NCBI GenBank assembly: GCA_041844735.1
Contig: JBGZBP010000039.1
Coordinates: forward strand, 1 to 40,406
Origin: CAJPNN01 sp041844735
GTDB lineage: Bacteria > Bacillota > Clostridia > Peptostreptococcales > Anaerovoracaceae
Direction: 5' to 3'
Length of the DNA stretch: 40,406 bases
Positions 33,405 through 40,406 of the stretch are shown piece after piece (position 1 is the first letter of the stretch; each line of letters opens with the position of its first letter). The notes under the pieces were generated by a model. It was not told where the DNA came from. It saw nothing but the letters and a program-made list of their open reading frames with translations, and ran no database searches. The position numbers and the translations under genes are program-made.

Positions 33405-33659
33405 TTATTTAACCTTCTCTATTATCTTAACAAGTCTCCATCTCTTATCCTTGCTCAGAGGTCTTGTTTCCATAATTCTTACTTTATCGCCTATATTGCA
33501 CTGATTTTCTTCATCATGTGCCTTAAACTTCTTAGTTCTTTTAACTGACTTACCGTAAAGGGAATGTCTTACGGAGTCTTCTACAGCCACGGTGATAGTT
33601 TTGTCCATTTTGTCACTTGTAACAAAACCAACCTTAGTCTTTCTTCTGTTTCTTTCCAC
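33405..33659 (-). CDS. rpsQ: Ribosomal protein S17
   Basis: 84 residues, an OB fold that binds 16S rRNA early. VERNRRKTKVGFVTSDKMDK is the normal N-terminus. The start is GTG 33659, 8 nt after AAGGAGG; the longer frame to 33692 runs into rpmC and has no homologous N-terminus. ETRPLSKDKRWRLVKIIEK closes the protein. Confidence 0.97.
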   Translation of the reverse strand: MERNRRKTKVGFVTSDKMDKTITVAVEDSVRHSLYGKSVKRTKKFKAHDEENQCNIGDKVRIMETRPLSKDKRWRLVKIIEKVK

Positions 33660-33678
33660 CTGTGCATCCTCCTTCCGA

Positions 33679-33882
33679 TTATTTTGCAACATTCTTCAAC
33701 TCTTTTTCACGGATGATAGTCTTTACTCTTGCTATATCTCTTCTAACCGTTCTGAGTTTCAATGCATTTTCCAACTGTCCTGTAACATGCTGAAATCTTA
33801 AATTAAAAAGCTCGTTCTTGAGTTTGTCGCACTCAGCATGAAGTTCAACAATGCTCATATCTCTGTAATTATTGTTCTTCAT
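33679..33882 (-). CDS. rpmC: Ribosomal protein L29
   Basis: 67 residues, two long helices near the exit tunnel that help recruit signal recognition particle and trigger factor. ELHAECDKLKNELFNLRFQH and LKLRTVRRDIARVKTIIRE are the family core. Its ATG overlaps the rplP stop by one base (TAATG), which implies coupled translation. Confidence 0.97.
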   Translation of the reverse strand: MKNNNYRDMSIVELHAECDKLKNELFNLRFQHVTGQLENALKLRTVRRDIARVKTIIREKELKNVAK

Positions 33883-34316
33883 TATGCTTCACCACCCTCT
33901 GCTGCTTGGCTTTCCTTAACAGCGAATTTACATTTTACAGGCAATTTATGAGATGCTAAACGCATAGCTTCTCTTGCTGCTTCTTCTGATACACCTTCCA
34001 ATTCAAACATTACTCTGCCCGGCTTTACAACAGCTACCCAGTATTCCGGAGCACCCTTACCGGAACCCATACGAACTTCAGCAGGCTTTTTAGTTACTGA
34101 TTTGTGTGGGAATATTTTTATATAAACCTTTCCGCCTCTTTTGATTGATCTTGTCATCGCAATACGGGCAGCTTCTATCTGGTTTGACGTAATCCATCCA
34201 CATTCCTGAGATATTAGACCGAATTTACCGTAAGTAATAGTATTACCCTTGGTGGCAACGCCCTTCATTCTACCTCTGTGAACTCTTCTACGTTTCACAC
34301 GCTTTGGCATTAACAT
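33882..34316 (-). CDS. rplP: Ribosomal protein L16
   Basis: 144 residues. L16 shapes the A-site tRNA path on the 50S. MLMPKRVKRRRVHRGRMKG, GFGLISQECGWITSNQIEAA-like sequence and RMGSGKGAPEYWVAVVKPGR are diagnostic. AAGGAGG lies 9 nt before ATG 34316. The last five residues (EGGEA) overlap the rpmC start region. Confidence 0.98.
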   Translation of the reverse strand: MLMPKRVKRRRVHRGRMKGVATKGNTITYGKFGLISQECGWITSNQIEAARIAMTRSIKRGGKVYIKIFPHKSVTKKPAEVRMGSGKGAPEYWVAVVKPGRVMFELEGVSEEAAREAMRLASHKLPVKCKFAVKESQAAEGGEA

Positions 34317-34342
34317 TGCTGTCTGCCTCCTTTCTCTGTATC

Positions 34343-35236
34343 TTATTCTGCTTCTACTGTTTCAACAGGAGCACTTACTTCAACTTCATTTTCTACAACC
34401 GGTGCAGTTTCAGCCTTAGGTTTAAGCATCTTTCTAGGATTTACGGCTTTCTTCATTTCCGGCTTATCATCCTTTTTGTTGCTTCTTCTCTGACCGTCTC
34501 TATTTCTCTGACCGTCTCTGCTTCTCTGTCCGTCACGCTTTCTTCTGTCGCCGTCTTTCTTTCCCTTTTCAGGCTTCTCTTCCGGCAATGCACTCTTTAA
34601 TTCCTTTTCAAGAACCTCTCCATGGTTAATCCAAACCTTAACACCAAGCTTTCCGTAAGTTGTATCGGCTTCTGCAAAACCATAGTCTATATTCGCTCTT
34701 AAAGTGTGTAGAGGAACGTTTCCTTCGCTGTATTTTTCGCTTCTTGCTATTTCAGCGCCGCCAAGTCTTCCTGATACAAGCACCTTTATTCCTTTTGCTC
34801 CGGACTTCATAGTTCTTCCGATAGCCTGCTTCATTGCACGTCTGAACGAAATTCTCTTCTCCAATGCCTGAGCAATACTTTCAGCTGTAAGCTGTGAGTC
34901 CATTTCCTGTCTTTTTACTTCAATAATACTGATGTCAACATCTTTACCGGTTAATTTCTTAATCTTTGCTTTGATGTCATCAATACCTGTTCCTGATCTT
35001 CCGATAACCATACCAGGCTTAGCTGTAAGTACGATTACTTTTACCTGATTGTTTGCGGCTCTCTCGATAAGAACCTTTGAAATACCCGCTGCATAAAGCT
35101 CACGCTTTACCAATTCTCTGATCTTTTTATCTTCTACCAAGTAATCGGCAAAATCTCTTTTATTAGCATACCACTTAGAATCCCAGTCTTTAATAACTCC
35201 GACTCTGAGTCCGTGTGGACTTACTTTCTGACCCAT
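34343..35236 (-). CDS. rpsC: Ribosomal protein S3 with long repeat-bearing C-terminal tail
   Basis: 297 residues, against about 210-235 in most bacteria. The S3 core (1 to about 212) is complete: the KH domain with GRSGTG (79-84) and the C-terminal domain GAKGIKVLVSGRLGGAEIAR, part of the mRNA entry helicase. Beyond it is an extra, low-complexity tail of about 85 residues. RDGQR occurs at 234-238, 240-244 and 246-250 with a 6-residue period, a degenerate copy precedes it, and a basic then acidic end follows (VENEVEVSAPVETVEAE). There is no frameshift: the tail stays in frame to TAA at 34343 and rplP follows 26 nt later. Confidence 0.97.
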   Translation of the reverse strand: MGQKVSPHGLRVGVIKDWDSKWYANKRDFADYLVEDKKIRELVKRELYAAGISKVLIERAANNQVKVIVLTAKPGMVIGRSGTGIDDIKAKIKKLTGKDVDISIIEVKRQEMDSQLTAESIAQALEKRISFRRAMKQAIGRTMKSGAKGIKVLVSGRLGGAEIARSEKYSEGNVPLHTLRANIDYGFAEADTTYGKLGVKVWINHGEVLEKELKSALPEEKPEKGKKDGDRRKRDGQRSRDGQRNRDGQRRSNKKDDKPEMKKAVNPRKMLKPKAETAPVVENEVEVSAPVETVEAE

Positions 35237-35254
35237 TATGCGTCCTCCTGTCTA

Positions 35255-35590
35255 CTAGTTTCTTTCCTTTAGTGTCACACCTACATGGCTACTTCTCTTT
35301 AATATCATAGAAGCTCTACCCTGAGCACCTGCTCTCCATCTTTTCATTGTAGGTCCTTTATTTGCATAAACCTCTGCAACATATAAATTGTCCGGATTCA
35401 TATCAAAATTGTTTTCAGCATTTGCAGCGGCTGACTTTACAACTTTTTCCACTATTTCAGCACCTTTACCCGGTGTAAACTTTAAAATAGTCAACGCCTC
35501 ATTTAAATCTTTGCCTCTTACCAAATCTGCAACAGGCTTTAGCTTAATAGGAGACATTCTAACATATTTTGCAATCGCTTTTGCTTCCAT
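35255..35590 (-). CDS. rplV: Ribosomal protein L22
   Basis: 111 residues. L22 lines the peptide exit tunnel. MEAKAIAKYVRMSPIKL begins it and the tunnel hairpin lies near GPTMKRWRAGAQGRASMI, a macrolide-resistance hotspot in other bacteria; no unusual change is obvious. The AAGGAGG SD is 8 nt before ATG 35590; the longer open frame to 35665 runs into rpsS. Confidence 0.98.
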   Translation of the reverse strand: MEAKAIAKYVRMSPIKLKPVADLVRGKDLNEALTILKFTPGKGAEIVEKVVKSAAANAENNFDMNPDNLYVAEVYANKGPTMKRWRAGAQGRASMILKRSSHVGVTLKERN

Positions 35591-35603
35591 CGTTATATCC
35601 TCC

Positions 35604-35885
35604 TTATCTCTTAACCTTTGAAGACTTGTCTGCAACATGTCCTCTATAGTTTCTTGTAGGAGCAAACTCTCCGAGTCTGTGTCCTACCATATCTTCCGTA
35701 ATATACACAGGCACGTGTTTTTTTCCATCATGCACTGCAATTGTATGGCCAACCATCTGCGGGAAAATTGTTGACGGTCTTGACCAGGTTTTAATTACCT
35801 TTTTGTCATTAGCTTCATTCATTTGTTCTATCTGTCTAAGCAACTTAGCGTTGACAAAAGGGCCTTTTTTTAATGATCTTCCCAT
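35604..35885 (-). CDS. rpsS: Ribosomal protein S19
   Basis: 93 residues. S19 pairs with S13 in the 30S head. MGRSLKKGPFVNAKLLRQIE, TWSRPSTIFPQMVGHTIAVH and GEFAPTRNYRGHV are diagnostic. It lies 13 nt before rplV and 19 nt after rplB. Confidence 0.98.
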   Translation of the reverse strand: MGRSLKKGPFVNAKLLRQIEQMNEANDKKVIKTWSRPSTIFPQMVGHTIAVHDGKKHVPVYITEDMVGHRLGEFAPTRNYRGHVADKSSKVKR

Positions 35886-35904
35886 TTTTAAAATCTCCCT
35901 TCAA

Positions 35905-36738
35905 TTATTTCTCGTTACGTCTCTTAACGATATATTTGTTAGATGGCTTGTTTTTCTTTCTTGTCTTGTAGCCCAATGTCGGTTTACCCCAAGGTGTTAC
36001 CGGACTCACACGACCGATACCTGTCTTACCTTCACCACCTCCGTGAGGGTGATCGTTAGGGTTCATTACCGAACCTCTGACAGTAGGTCTTATACCCATG
36101 TGTCTTTTTCTTCCCGCTTTACCGATCTGAATGTTTCCATGGTCCTTATTTCCAATTTCACCAACTGTAGCTCTACATTCAATTCTAATCTTTCTAACTT
36201 CTCCGGAAGGCAGTCTTACTAAAGCATACTGACCCTCTTTAGCCATAAGCTGTGCCGCATTTCCTGCAGCTCTTACCAACTGTCCGCCCTTGCCGGCTTT
36301 CATTTCAATGTTGTGAATCAAAGTACCTACCGGTATATTCTTCATAGGAAGTGTATTTCCTACCTGAATGTCCGCTTCAGGACCTGATAAAATCACCTGA
36401 CCCACAGTCAATCCTTCAGGAGCCAATATATATCTTTTTTCTCCGTCTGCATAAAATATCAAAGCGATATTCGCAGTTCTGTTAGGATCATACTCTATAG
36501 TGGCAACCTTTCCCGGAATGCCGTCTTTATTTCTCTTGAAATCAATGATTCTATATTTAGTTTTTGAACCGCCGCCTCTGTGTCTTACTGTAATCTTACC
36601 TCTTGAATTTCTTCCGGCATGATTTTTAAGCGACACTACGAGGGACTTCTCCGGTTTAGAGGCTGTTATTTCTTCAAAAGTAGAAACTGTCATTCCTCTT
36701 AGTCCGGGCGATGTCGGATTATATTTTCTGATACCCAT
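35905..36738 (-). CDS. rplB: Ribosomal protein L2
   Basis: 277 residues. L2 is needed for peptidyl-transferase assembly. MGIRKYNPTSPGLRGMTVS, GRNSRGKITVRHRGGG and the C-terminal RPTVRGSVMNPNDHPHGGGE with the conserved His region are all present. GGAGG precedes ATG 36738, 12 nt after rplW. Confidence 0.98.
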   Translation of the reverse strand: MGIRKYNPTSPGLRGMTVSTFEEITASKPEKSLVVSLKNHAGRNSRGKITVRHRGGGSKTKYRIIDFKRNKDGIPGKVATIEYDPNRTANIALIFYADGEKRYILAPEGLTVGQVILSGPEADIQVGNTLPMKNIPVGTLIHNIEMKAGKGGQLVRAAGNAAQLMAKEGQYALVRLPSGEVRKIRIECRATVGEIGNKDHGNIQIGKAGRKRHMGIRPTVRGSVMNPNDHPHGGGEGKTGIGRVSPVTPWGKPTLGYKTRKKNKPSNKYIVKRRNEK

Positions 36739-36750
36739 TCTATTTCCTCC

Positions 36751-37041
36751 TTACAGTCCCTGGAAGAATTCGATCTCTTTGCTGTTTTCAGTAAGCGTTA
36801 CAATCGCTTTCTTACTCGCACTTGTTCTACCAATATTTCTTCCCATTCTCTTTAGCTTACCGTTTACATTCATGATGTTAACTTTCTTAACCTCTACTCC
36901 GAAGATTTCTTCGATAGCCTGTTTTACCTGTGTTTTGTTTGAATTAACCGCAACTTTGAAAGTGTATTTTTTCATTGCCGCATCATCCATTGATTTTTCT
37001 GAAATTACAGGTTTTATTATTACGTCATAAGGTGTTGACAT
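36751..37041 (-). CDS. rplW: Ribosomal protein L23
   Basis: 96 residues. L23 lies at the tunnel exit and docks trigger factor and SRP. PVISEKSMDDAAMKKYTF, NKTQVKQAIEEIFGVEVKKV and GRTSASKKAIVTL match. Its ATG overlaps the rplD stop by one base (TAATG), implying coupled translation. Confidence 0.98.
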   Translation of the reverse strand: MSTPYDVIIKPVISEKSMDDAAMKKYTFKVAVNSNKTQVKQAIEEIFGVEVKKVNIMNVNGKLKRMGRNIGRTSASKKAIVTLTENSKEIEFFQGL

Positions 37042-37664
37042 TATACGTACACCTCCTCAATCTTATTTACTGCATCTTTTGTTACAATAAGACTTGTGTG
37101 ATTGATTATGTCATAAACATTAAGATTTCCTACCTGAGTAGTTTTAACTCCCGGAATGTTTGACGCCGATTTGATAACCACATTATCTTTTTCCGCCGTA
37201 ACAATCAACGCTTTTCTTGCTGCTTTAACGTTTTCCAAAACTTTAATCATTTCCTTTGTCTTAGGAGCCTCAAATGAAAGGCTGTCCAAAACGATAATTT
37301 CTTTTTCAACTACCTTTGAAGAAAGAGCCGACTTAAGTGCAAGTCTCTTAACCTTCTTAGGAATTTTATAACTATAATCTCTCGGCTTCGGTGCAAATAC
37401 AACTCCTCCACCTACCTGTGACGGATCTGTTGTACTACCCTGTCTGTGACGTCCTGTTCCCTTCTGTCTGAAAGGCTTTCTTCCACCGCCTCTTACTTCA
37501 CTTCTTGTAAGAGCTGACTGTGTTCCCTGTCTTTGATTTGCCAAGTAATTTTTAATTGCCTCATACACAGCGTTCTCATTAATTTCGATTCCGAAAATAC
37601 TGTCATTAAGTTCAATCGTGCCGGCTTCAGCTCCGGACATATTAAGCATTTTTACTACTGCCAT
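37041..37664 (-). CDS. rplD: Ribosomal protein L4
   Basis: 207 residues. L4 lines the exit tunnel; in E. coli it also represses the S10 operon through the rpsJ leader. The tunnel loop (about 45-95) contains SEVRGGGRKPFRQKGTGRHR and VFAPKPRDYSYKI. GGAGG precedes ATG 37664, 27 nt after rplC. Whether it binds the structured leader before rpsJ here is untested. Confidence 0.98.
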   Translation of the reverse strand: MAVVKMLNMSGAEAGTIELNDSIFGIEINENAVYEAIKNYLANQRQGTQSALTRSEVRGGGRKPFRQKGTGRHRQGSTTDPSQVGGGVVFAPKPRDYSYKIPKKVKRLALKSALSSKVVEKEIIVLDSLSFEAPKTKEMIKVLENVKAARKALIVTAEKDNVVIKSASNIPGVKTTQVGNLNVYDIINHTSLIVTKDAVNKIEEVYV

Positions 37665-37691
37665 CTTATTTCCTCCTTCCTGAAGTCGCTA

Positions 37692-38324
37692 TTATTTCTG
37701 ACCTTTGATTGCGTAACGGATACGAAGAAGTCCGCCTTTGACTCCCGGTACCGCACCCTTAACAAGCATAAGGTTTCTGTCTGCAATAACTTTTACCAAA
37801 ACAACATTCTGAACAGTTACTGTTTCACGTCCCATTCTTCCAGGACCTTTGTTGCCTTTAAATACTCTTGACGGATACGTACCGGCAGCAAGAGCACCTG
37901 CCAATCTTTTGTGTTTTGAACCGTGAGTCATAGGACCTCTGTGGTGTCCGTGTCTCTTGATATTACCCTGTGTACCTTTACCTTTTGAAGTTCCTGTAAT
38001 GTCCAAAAGTTTACCCTCTTCAAAATCTGCAACGGTAATCACCTGGTTCGGTTCATATGTCTCGCCTTCATCAAGTCTGATTTCTGCCAAATATTTCTTT
38101 AGCGGAGCTCCCCACTTCTCAAAGTGACCTTTCTCAGGCTTGTTAGCTCTATGTTCCTTTTTGTCTTCAAAGCCTATCTGCACCGCATTGTAACCGTCAG
38201 TCTCAACTGTTTTGATCTGTGTTACCACCGCCGGGCCGGCTTCAATAACTGTAACCGGAATCACTTCACCGGTTTCGGAAAAGATTTGGGTCATTCCCAC
38301 TTTTTTCCCTAAAATTGTTTTCAT
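37692..38324 (-). CDS. rplC: Ribosomal protein L3
   Basis: 210 residues. L3 is an early 50S assembly protein whose loop approaches the peptidyl-transferase centre (GTQGNIKRHGHHRGPMTHGS, GRMGRETVTVQN). The starting sequence is MKTILGKKVGMTQIFSETG. AAGGAGG precedes ATG 38324. A 109-nt gap with hairpins separates it from rpsJ, wider than most gaps in the cluster. Confidence 0.98.
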   Translation of the reverse strand: MKTILGKKVGMTQIFSETGEVIPVTVIEAGPAVVTQIKTVETDGYNAVQIGFEDKKEHRANKPEKGHFEKWGAPLKKYLAEIRLDEGETYEPNQVITVADFEEGKLLDITGTSKGKGTQGNIKRHGHHRGPMTHGSKHKRLAGALAAGTYPSRVFKGNKGPGRMGRETVTVQNVVLVKVIADRNLMLVKGAVPGVKGGLLRIRYAIKGQK

Positions 38325-38352
38325 CCTTGTACCTCCTTGGTTTCTTACAGCG

Positions 38353-38425
38353 GATTACTGTCAGTAATCATACTAAGGGAGATCTCTCAAGCTTTTACAC
38401 TCGACAATCTATAAAATTCTTAGTA
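38353..38425 (-). promoter_or_regulatory. Structured spacer between rpsJ and rplC
   Basis: On the minus strand GATTAC-TGACA-GTAATC (38353-38369) is a perfect hairpin just before the rplC SD. Upstream, TACTAAG pairs with CTTAGTA (38371-38377 with 38419-38425), enclosing GAGATCTC, itself palindromic. No T-run follows. A translational control role is possible but unproven. Confidence 0.4.
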
Positions 38426-38433
38426 CTTCTGAA

Positions 38434-38745
38434 TTATAACTTTATCTCAATATCTACTCCTGCAGGTAGACCCAACTTCATAAGAGAATCTACTGTCTTA
38501 GGTGTAGTGTTTGTGATGTCAATCAATCTCTTGTGTGTTCTCTGTTCAAACTGTTCTCTTGAATCCTTGTACTTATGAACCGCTCTCAAGATTGTAACTA
38601 CCTCTTTCTCTGTCGGTAGAGGTATAGGTCCTGAAACATCAGCACCTGTTTTCTTTGCAGTCTCTACGATCTTTGCCGCTGAAAGATCTAATGACTTGTG
38701 ATCGTAAGCTTTTAGCTTAATTCTGATCTTCTGTTGTTCACTCAT
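38434..38745 (-). CDS. rpsJ: Ribosomal protein S10 (NusE)
   Basis: 103 residues. S10 is part of the 30S head and, as NusE, of transcription antitermination complexes. KIRIKLKAYDHKSLDLSAAK, GPIPLPTEKEVVTILRAVHK and DSREQFEQRTHKRLIDI are typical. The AGGAGG SD is 6 nt before ATG 38745; the open frame up to 38766 is leader. First gene of the cluster. Confidence 0.98.
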   Translation of the reverse strand: MSEQQKIRIKLKAYDHKSLDLSAAKIVETAKKTGADVSGPIPLPTEKEVVTILRAVHKYKDSREQFEQRTHKRLIDITNTTPKTVDSLMKLGLPAGVDIEIKL

Positions 38746-38994
38746 TTTCTTCCTCCTGTTTCGCACATTTTCGCTATTTCTGTTGCGAGGACTCTCCGTT
38801 CTTGAATTTTCAACGTTTCTACCCTTGCGAACGCTTTTAACACTCTGCCGGGTGTTCCATTATTTTTCACGCAACACAAAAACCTGAGAATCCCACGCCC
38901 GCTTCCTTGAGCGGACAATTCTCAGCAGAAATTACCTGATAGCTCAGCAACTTCCTGCTTCTACGCATGCTTATCGACTCTAATTTCAACAAGC
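38746..38994 (-). promoter_or_regulatory. Long structured rpsJ leader with attenuator-like hairpin
   Basis: About 250 nt of non-coding RNA precede rpsJ. In order on the minus strand: AGCAGGAAGTT pairing with AATTTCTGCT (38924-38959); a two-part stem CTGAGAAT/ATTCTCAG with inner GTCCGCT/AGCGGGC (38884-38925) followed by TTTTT (38878-38882), terminator-like; then TGTTGCG able to pair with CGCAACA about 100 nt on, enclosing small hairpins (AACAC/GTGTT, TTGAA/TTCAA). The first two stems share two bases, so they compete. This suggests transcription attenuation by a ribosomal protein such as L4 (inference). No ORF of note lies in it. Confidence 0.65.
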
Positions 38995-39000
38995 CTTAAT

Positions 39001-39029
39001 AGTATACTTTATATTATAGGTAATTGCAA
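39001..39029 (-). promoter_or_regulatory. Promoter of the S10-spc-alpha cluster
   Basis: Minus-strand TTGCAA (39024-39029), a 17-nt spacer and TATACT (39001-39006), a good sigma-A match just after the preceding terminator. No other comparably strong promoter was noticed inside the cluster. Confidence 0.75.
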
Positions 39030-39039
39030 GAGTTTTAAT

Positions 39040-39072
39040 AAAAAAAATTCACCCATTTTTCATGAGTGAATT
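39040..39072 (-). terminator. Terminator after the EEP-family gene
   Basis: AATTCAC...GTGAATT (7 bp, plus CAT/ATG after one mismatch) is followed by eight T on the minus strand, 72 nt past the stop at 39144 and 11 nt before the rpsJ -35. Confidence 0.85.
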
Positions 39073-39143
39073 GTATTGTTTTGCGTATTTTCTAACGTGT
39101 TTTTACACATTTATATTAACACGTATCCGAGTGTTTCTTTTTG

Positions 39144-40208
39144 TTATACCAGTCTGAACTCCATAGTCACGGGATTATGATCCGAAAACTCAAATCCGAA
39201 ATCATGTGTTGTCACCTTGTCCACTTTTACATTAGACGAAACGATGAATCCGTCTATGTAATAATGCCTGTTTTCAGCGCTGCCCTTAACATACGGCTTG
39301 TGGTTAAGCCTACACGTAGGCACGCTCGGATCAAGGGCAAAACTATATTCTGACGGCATGTCCGAGATTTTAACCTCTCCCGGCTTCCAATAATCCTTTT
39401 CCTTTATAATCACTTTAGGGTATCCGGGTAACGTCTGATTCCAGTCACCGCCCGCAATAACATAATTGCCTTTTTTAAACTCCTTCTTCAAAATCTTTGA
39501 AAGCATTTTGGTCTGAGCAATTTTTCCTTTTCCATCATCATATGCCTCCAAATGCAGGTTCACAAGCACAAGTTCCTTGTCACTCCCCTGTATCTTCATG
39601 CGAGATATAAGCAGGCATCTCTTCAAATTCACCGTCCTCACAGGCCACTTGAACGGTACCGGAAGCGAAACCCTCTCAGCCGTTCCGATTGCCGCACGGG
39701 AAAAAGTATTGAGTCCCGCCGTTGTTTTCCCCATCATTTCCTTAAGAGGAAAAGGCACAAAAGCACTCTTGAAATTCAATGCAAACACATTATTCATATC
39801 AAGACTTCTTTGAAACTCTTTCGATTGATTAATATAATACGATCTCTTTGAATCGACATCCACTTCCTGAAGCAGTAAAAAATCGCTGTCCATGCTTTTA
39901 ATATTCTTATTGATTCCCTTAAGATTATCCCTTATAACTCCTTCATTCTCAGGCCTTACCATCGTCCCCCCGTCCATGAAAAAGTCCTGATTCTTTCCAA
40001 GTCCTCCATAACCTATGTTAAAGGTGGAAATTTTCATAGGTACATTTTTTTGTATAATCATATCTGACTTGGCACTGTTGATTCCCGGATTTTCTACCGG
40101 GTAAGGTCTATACTCCATAACAGTCAGAAATGCAAAAAATCCGACTATCGACAAAATAAAAATCAATAAAATCAGTCCGAAAGTTTTTAGAATTTTTTTA
40201 GCCAACAT
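39144..40208 (-). CDS. Membrane-anchored endonuclease/exonuclease/phosphatase-family protein
   Basis: 354 residues. An N-terminal hydrophobic segment (about 8-30) anchors it or serves as a signal, so the catalytic domain is probably outside the membrane. The EEP fold motifs appear in order: STFNIGYGG, LLLQEVD (Mg ligand Glu), VNLHLEAYD, AGGDWNQT (Asp and Asn) and FSDHNPV (catalytic Asp-His). The family includes DNases, sphingomyelinases and inositol phosphatases, and the substrate cannot be told. ATG 40208 has GGAGGAG somewhat far upstream (about 11 nt). It sits between tuf and rpsJ, an odd place, and ends in its own terminator. No clear own promoter was seen. Confidence 0.85.
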   Translation of the reverse strand: MLAKKILKTFGLILLIFILSIVGFFAFLTVMEYRPYPVENPGINSAKSDMIIQKNVPMKISTFNIGYGGLGKNQDFFMDGGTMVRPENEGVIRDNLKGINKNIKSMDSDFLLLQEVDVDSKRSYYINQSKEFQRSLDMNNVFALNFKSAFVPFPLKEMMGKTTAGLNTFSRAAIGTAERVSLPVPFKWPVRTVNLKRCLLISRMKIQGSDKELVLVNLHLEAYDDGKGKIAQTKMLSKILKKEFKKGNYVIAGGDWNQTLPGYPKVIIKEKDYWKPGEVKISDMPSEYSFALDPSVPTCRLNHKPYVKGSAENRHYYIDGFIVSSNVKVDKVTTHDFGFEFSDHNPVTMEFRLV

Positions 40209-40249
40209 TTTAATTTATTCTCCTCCACGAATCTATCCATACCAAGAAC

Positions 40250-40275
40250 AACGGAGAGGACAAATCCTCTCCGTT
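40250..40275 (-). terminator. Terminator after tuf
   Basis: AACGGAGAGGA-TTTG-TCCTCTCCGTT, 11 perfect base pairs, lies 77 nt past the tuf stop on the minus strand. The run after it (GTTCTT) is only partly T-rich, so some read-through into the next gene is plausible. Confidence 0.75.
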
Positions 40276-40351
40276 TAAAATTCTTTTACATTGTCAATAT
40301 AACACAAACAGTTCAGTAATTAAACCGTTCATCTCCAACATCAAATTCGGA

Positions 40352-40406
40352 TTACTCGATAATCTCTGTTACAACTCCGGATCCTACCGTTCTTCCACCT
40401 TCTCTG
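40352..40406 (-). CDS. tuf: Elongation factor Tu, C-terminal end (partial)
   Basis: The last 17 complete codons read REGGRTVGSGVVTEIIE followed by TAA at 40352-40354; the rest lies beyond the window. This is the invariant EF-Tu C-terminus, and EF-Tu commonly precedes the S10 cluster in Firmicutes. Its position supports continuity of the str and S10 regions, with one extra gene between. Confidence 0.95.
   Translation of the reverse strand, partial: REGGRTVGSGVVTEIIE

Noticed and set aside
33660..33692. Longer N-terminus for S17
   Set aside because: It overlaps the rpmC 3' end and precedes the SD for GTG 33659.
35591..35665. Longer N-terminus for L22
   Set aside because: It overlaps rpsS and lies upstream of the SD; not L22-like.
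38880..38960. tRNA-like folding before rpsJ
   Set aside because: The stems do not form a cloverleaf and no TTCGA-type T-loop or CCA-end context is present; it reads as an attenuator leader.
1..40406. CRISPR array, prophage, insertion sequence, defence island
   Set aside because: No regularly spaced repeats, transposase, integrase or phage structural gene was seen on either strand.

Overview
The window reads as chromosomal DNA of a low-GC, anaerobic Gram-positive bacterium of class Clostridia. The evidence is strong purine-rich Shine-Dalgarno (SD) sites before most genes, a Firmicutes-type S10-spc-alpha ribosomal cluster with the zinc form of S14 and a zinc-LID adenylate kinase, an S-box riboswitch, an ECF transporter module after rplQ, an [FeFe]-hydrogenase-like protein and a sodium-pump decarboxylase subunit. 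I cannot fix the genus; a Peptostreptococcales/Anaerovoracaceae-like lineage is only a guess. No phage, insertion sequence, CRISPR array, tRNA or rRNA was seen.

Layout. 1-2.0 kb (+): the end of a PHP-domain gene, then a DRTGG / ferredoxin / hydrogenase-like fusion, probably a redox or H2 sensor. 2.0-8.4 kb: small metabolic and transport units, namely a HAD hydrolase, an orphan decarboxylase beta subunit, a MATE exporter divergent from an AraC-type regulator, and a CstA-family transporter. 8.4-12.4 kb (-): secA-prfB, with the RF2 programmed frameshift intact. 12.5-15.3 kb (-): SAM-I riboswitch, metK, lysC. 15.35-17.6 kb: a tRNA-Ala editing protein and a divergent serine beta-lactamase-like protein. 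17.6-23.4 kb (-): a five-gene unit of fused ecfA1A2, ecfT, L,D-transpeptidase, trmB and an unrecognised 402-residue protein. 23.5-38.7 kb (-): 31 genes from rpsJ to rplQ in canonical order, with one promoter and a roughly 250-nt structured leader at the head and a strong terminator at the end. 39.1-40.4 kb (-): a membrane-anchored endonuclease/exonuclease/phosphatase-family protein and the last codons of tuf.

How the parts fit. The ribosomal cluster carries translation, RNA polymerase alpha, SecY, Adk, Map and IF1. SecA, the motor for SecY, and RF2 lie 11 kb beyond its end. The riboswitch links SAM synthesis to the first step of the aspartate pathway. ecfA/ecfT build the energising module for vitamin uptake, whose substrate subunits are not here.

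Nothing resembles a new defence system or mobile island. The best candidates for undescribed biology are the DRTGG-hydrogenase fusion with a modified active site, the structured RNA before rpsJ and the hairpins before rpsM and rplC, the repeat-bearing S3 tail, the fused EcfA with a four-cysteine linker, and the unknown 402-residue protein whose terminator lies inside the convergent gene.
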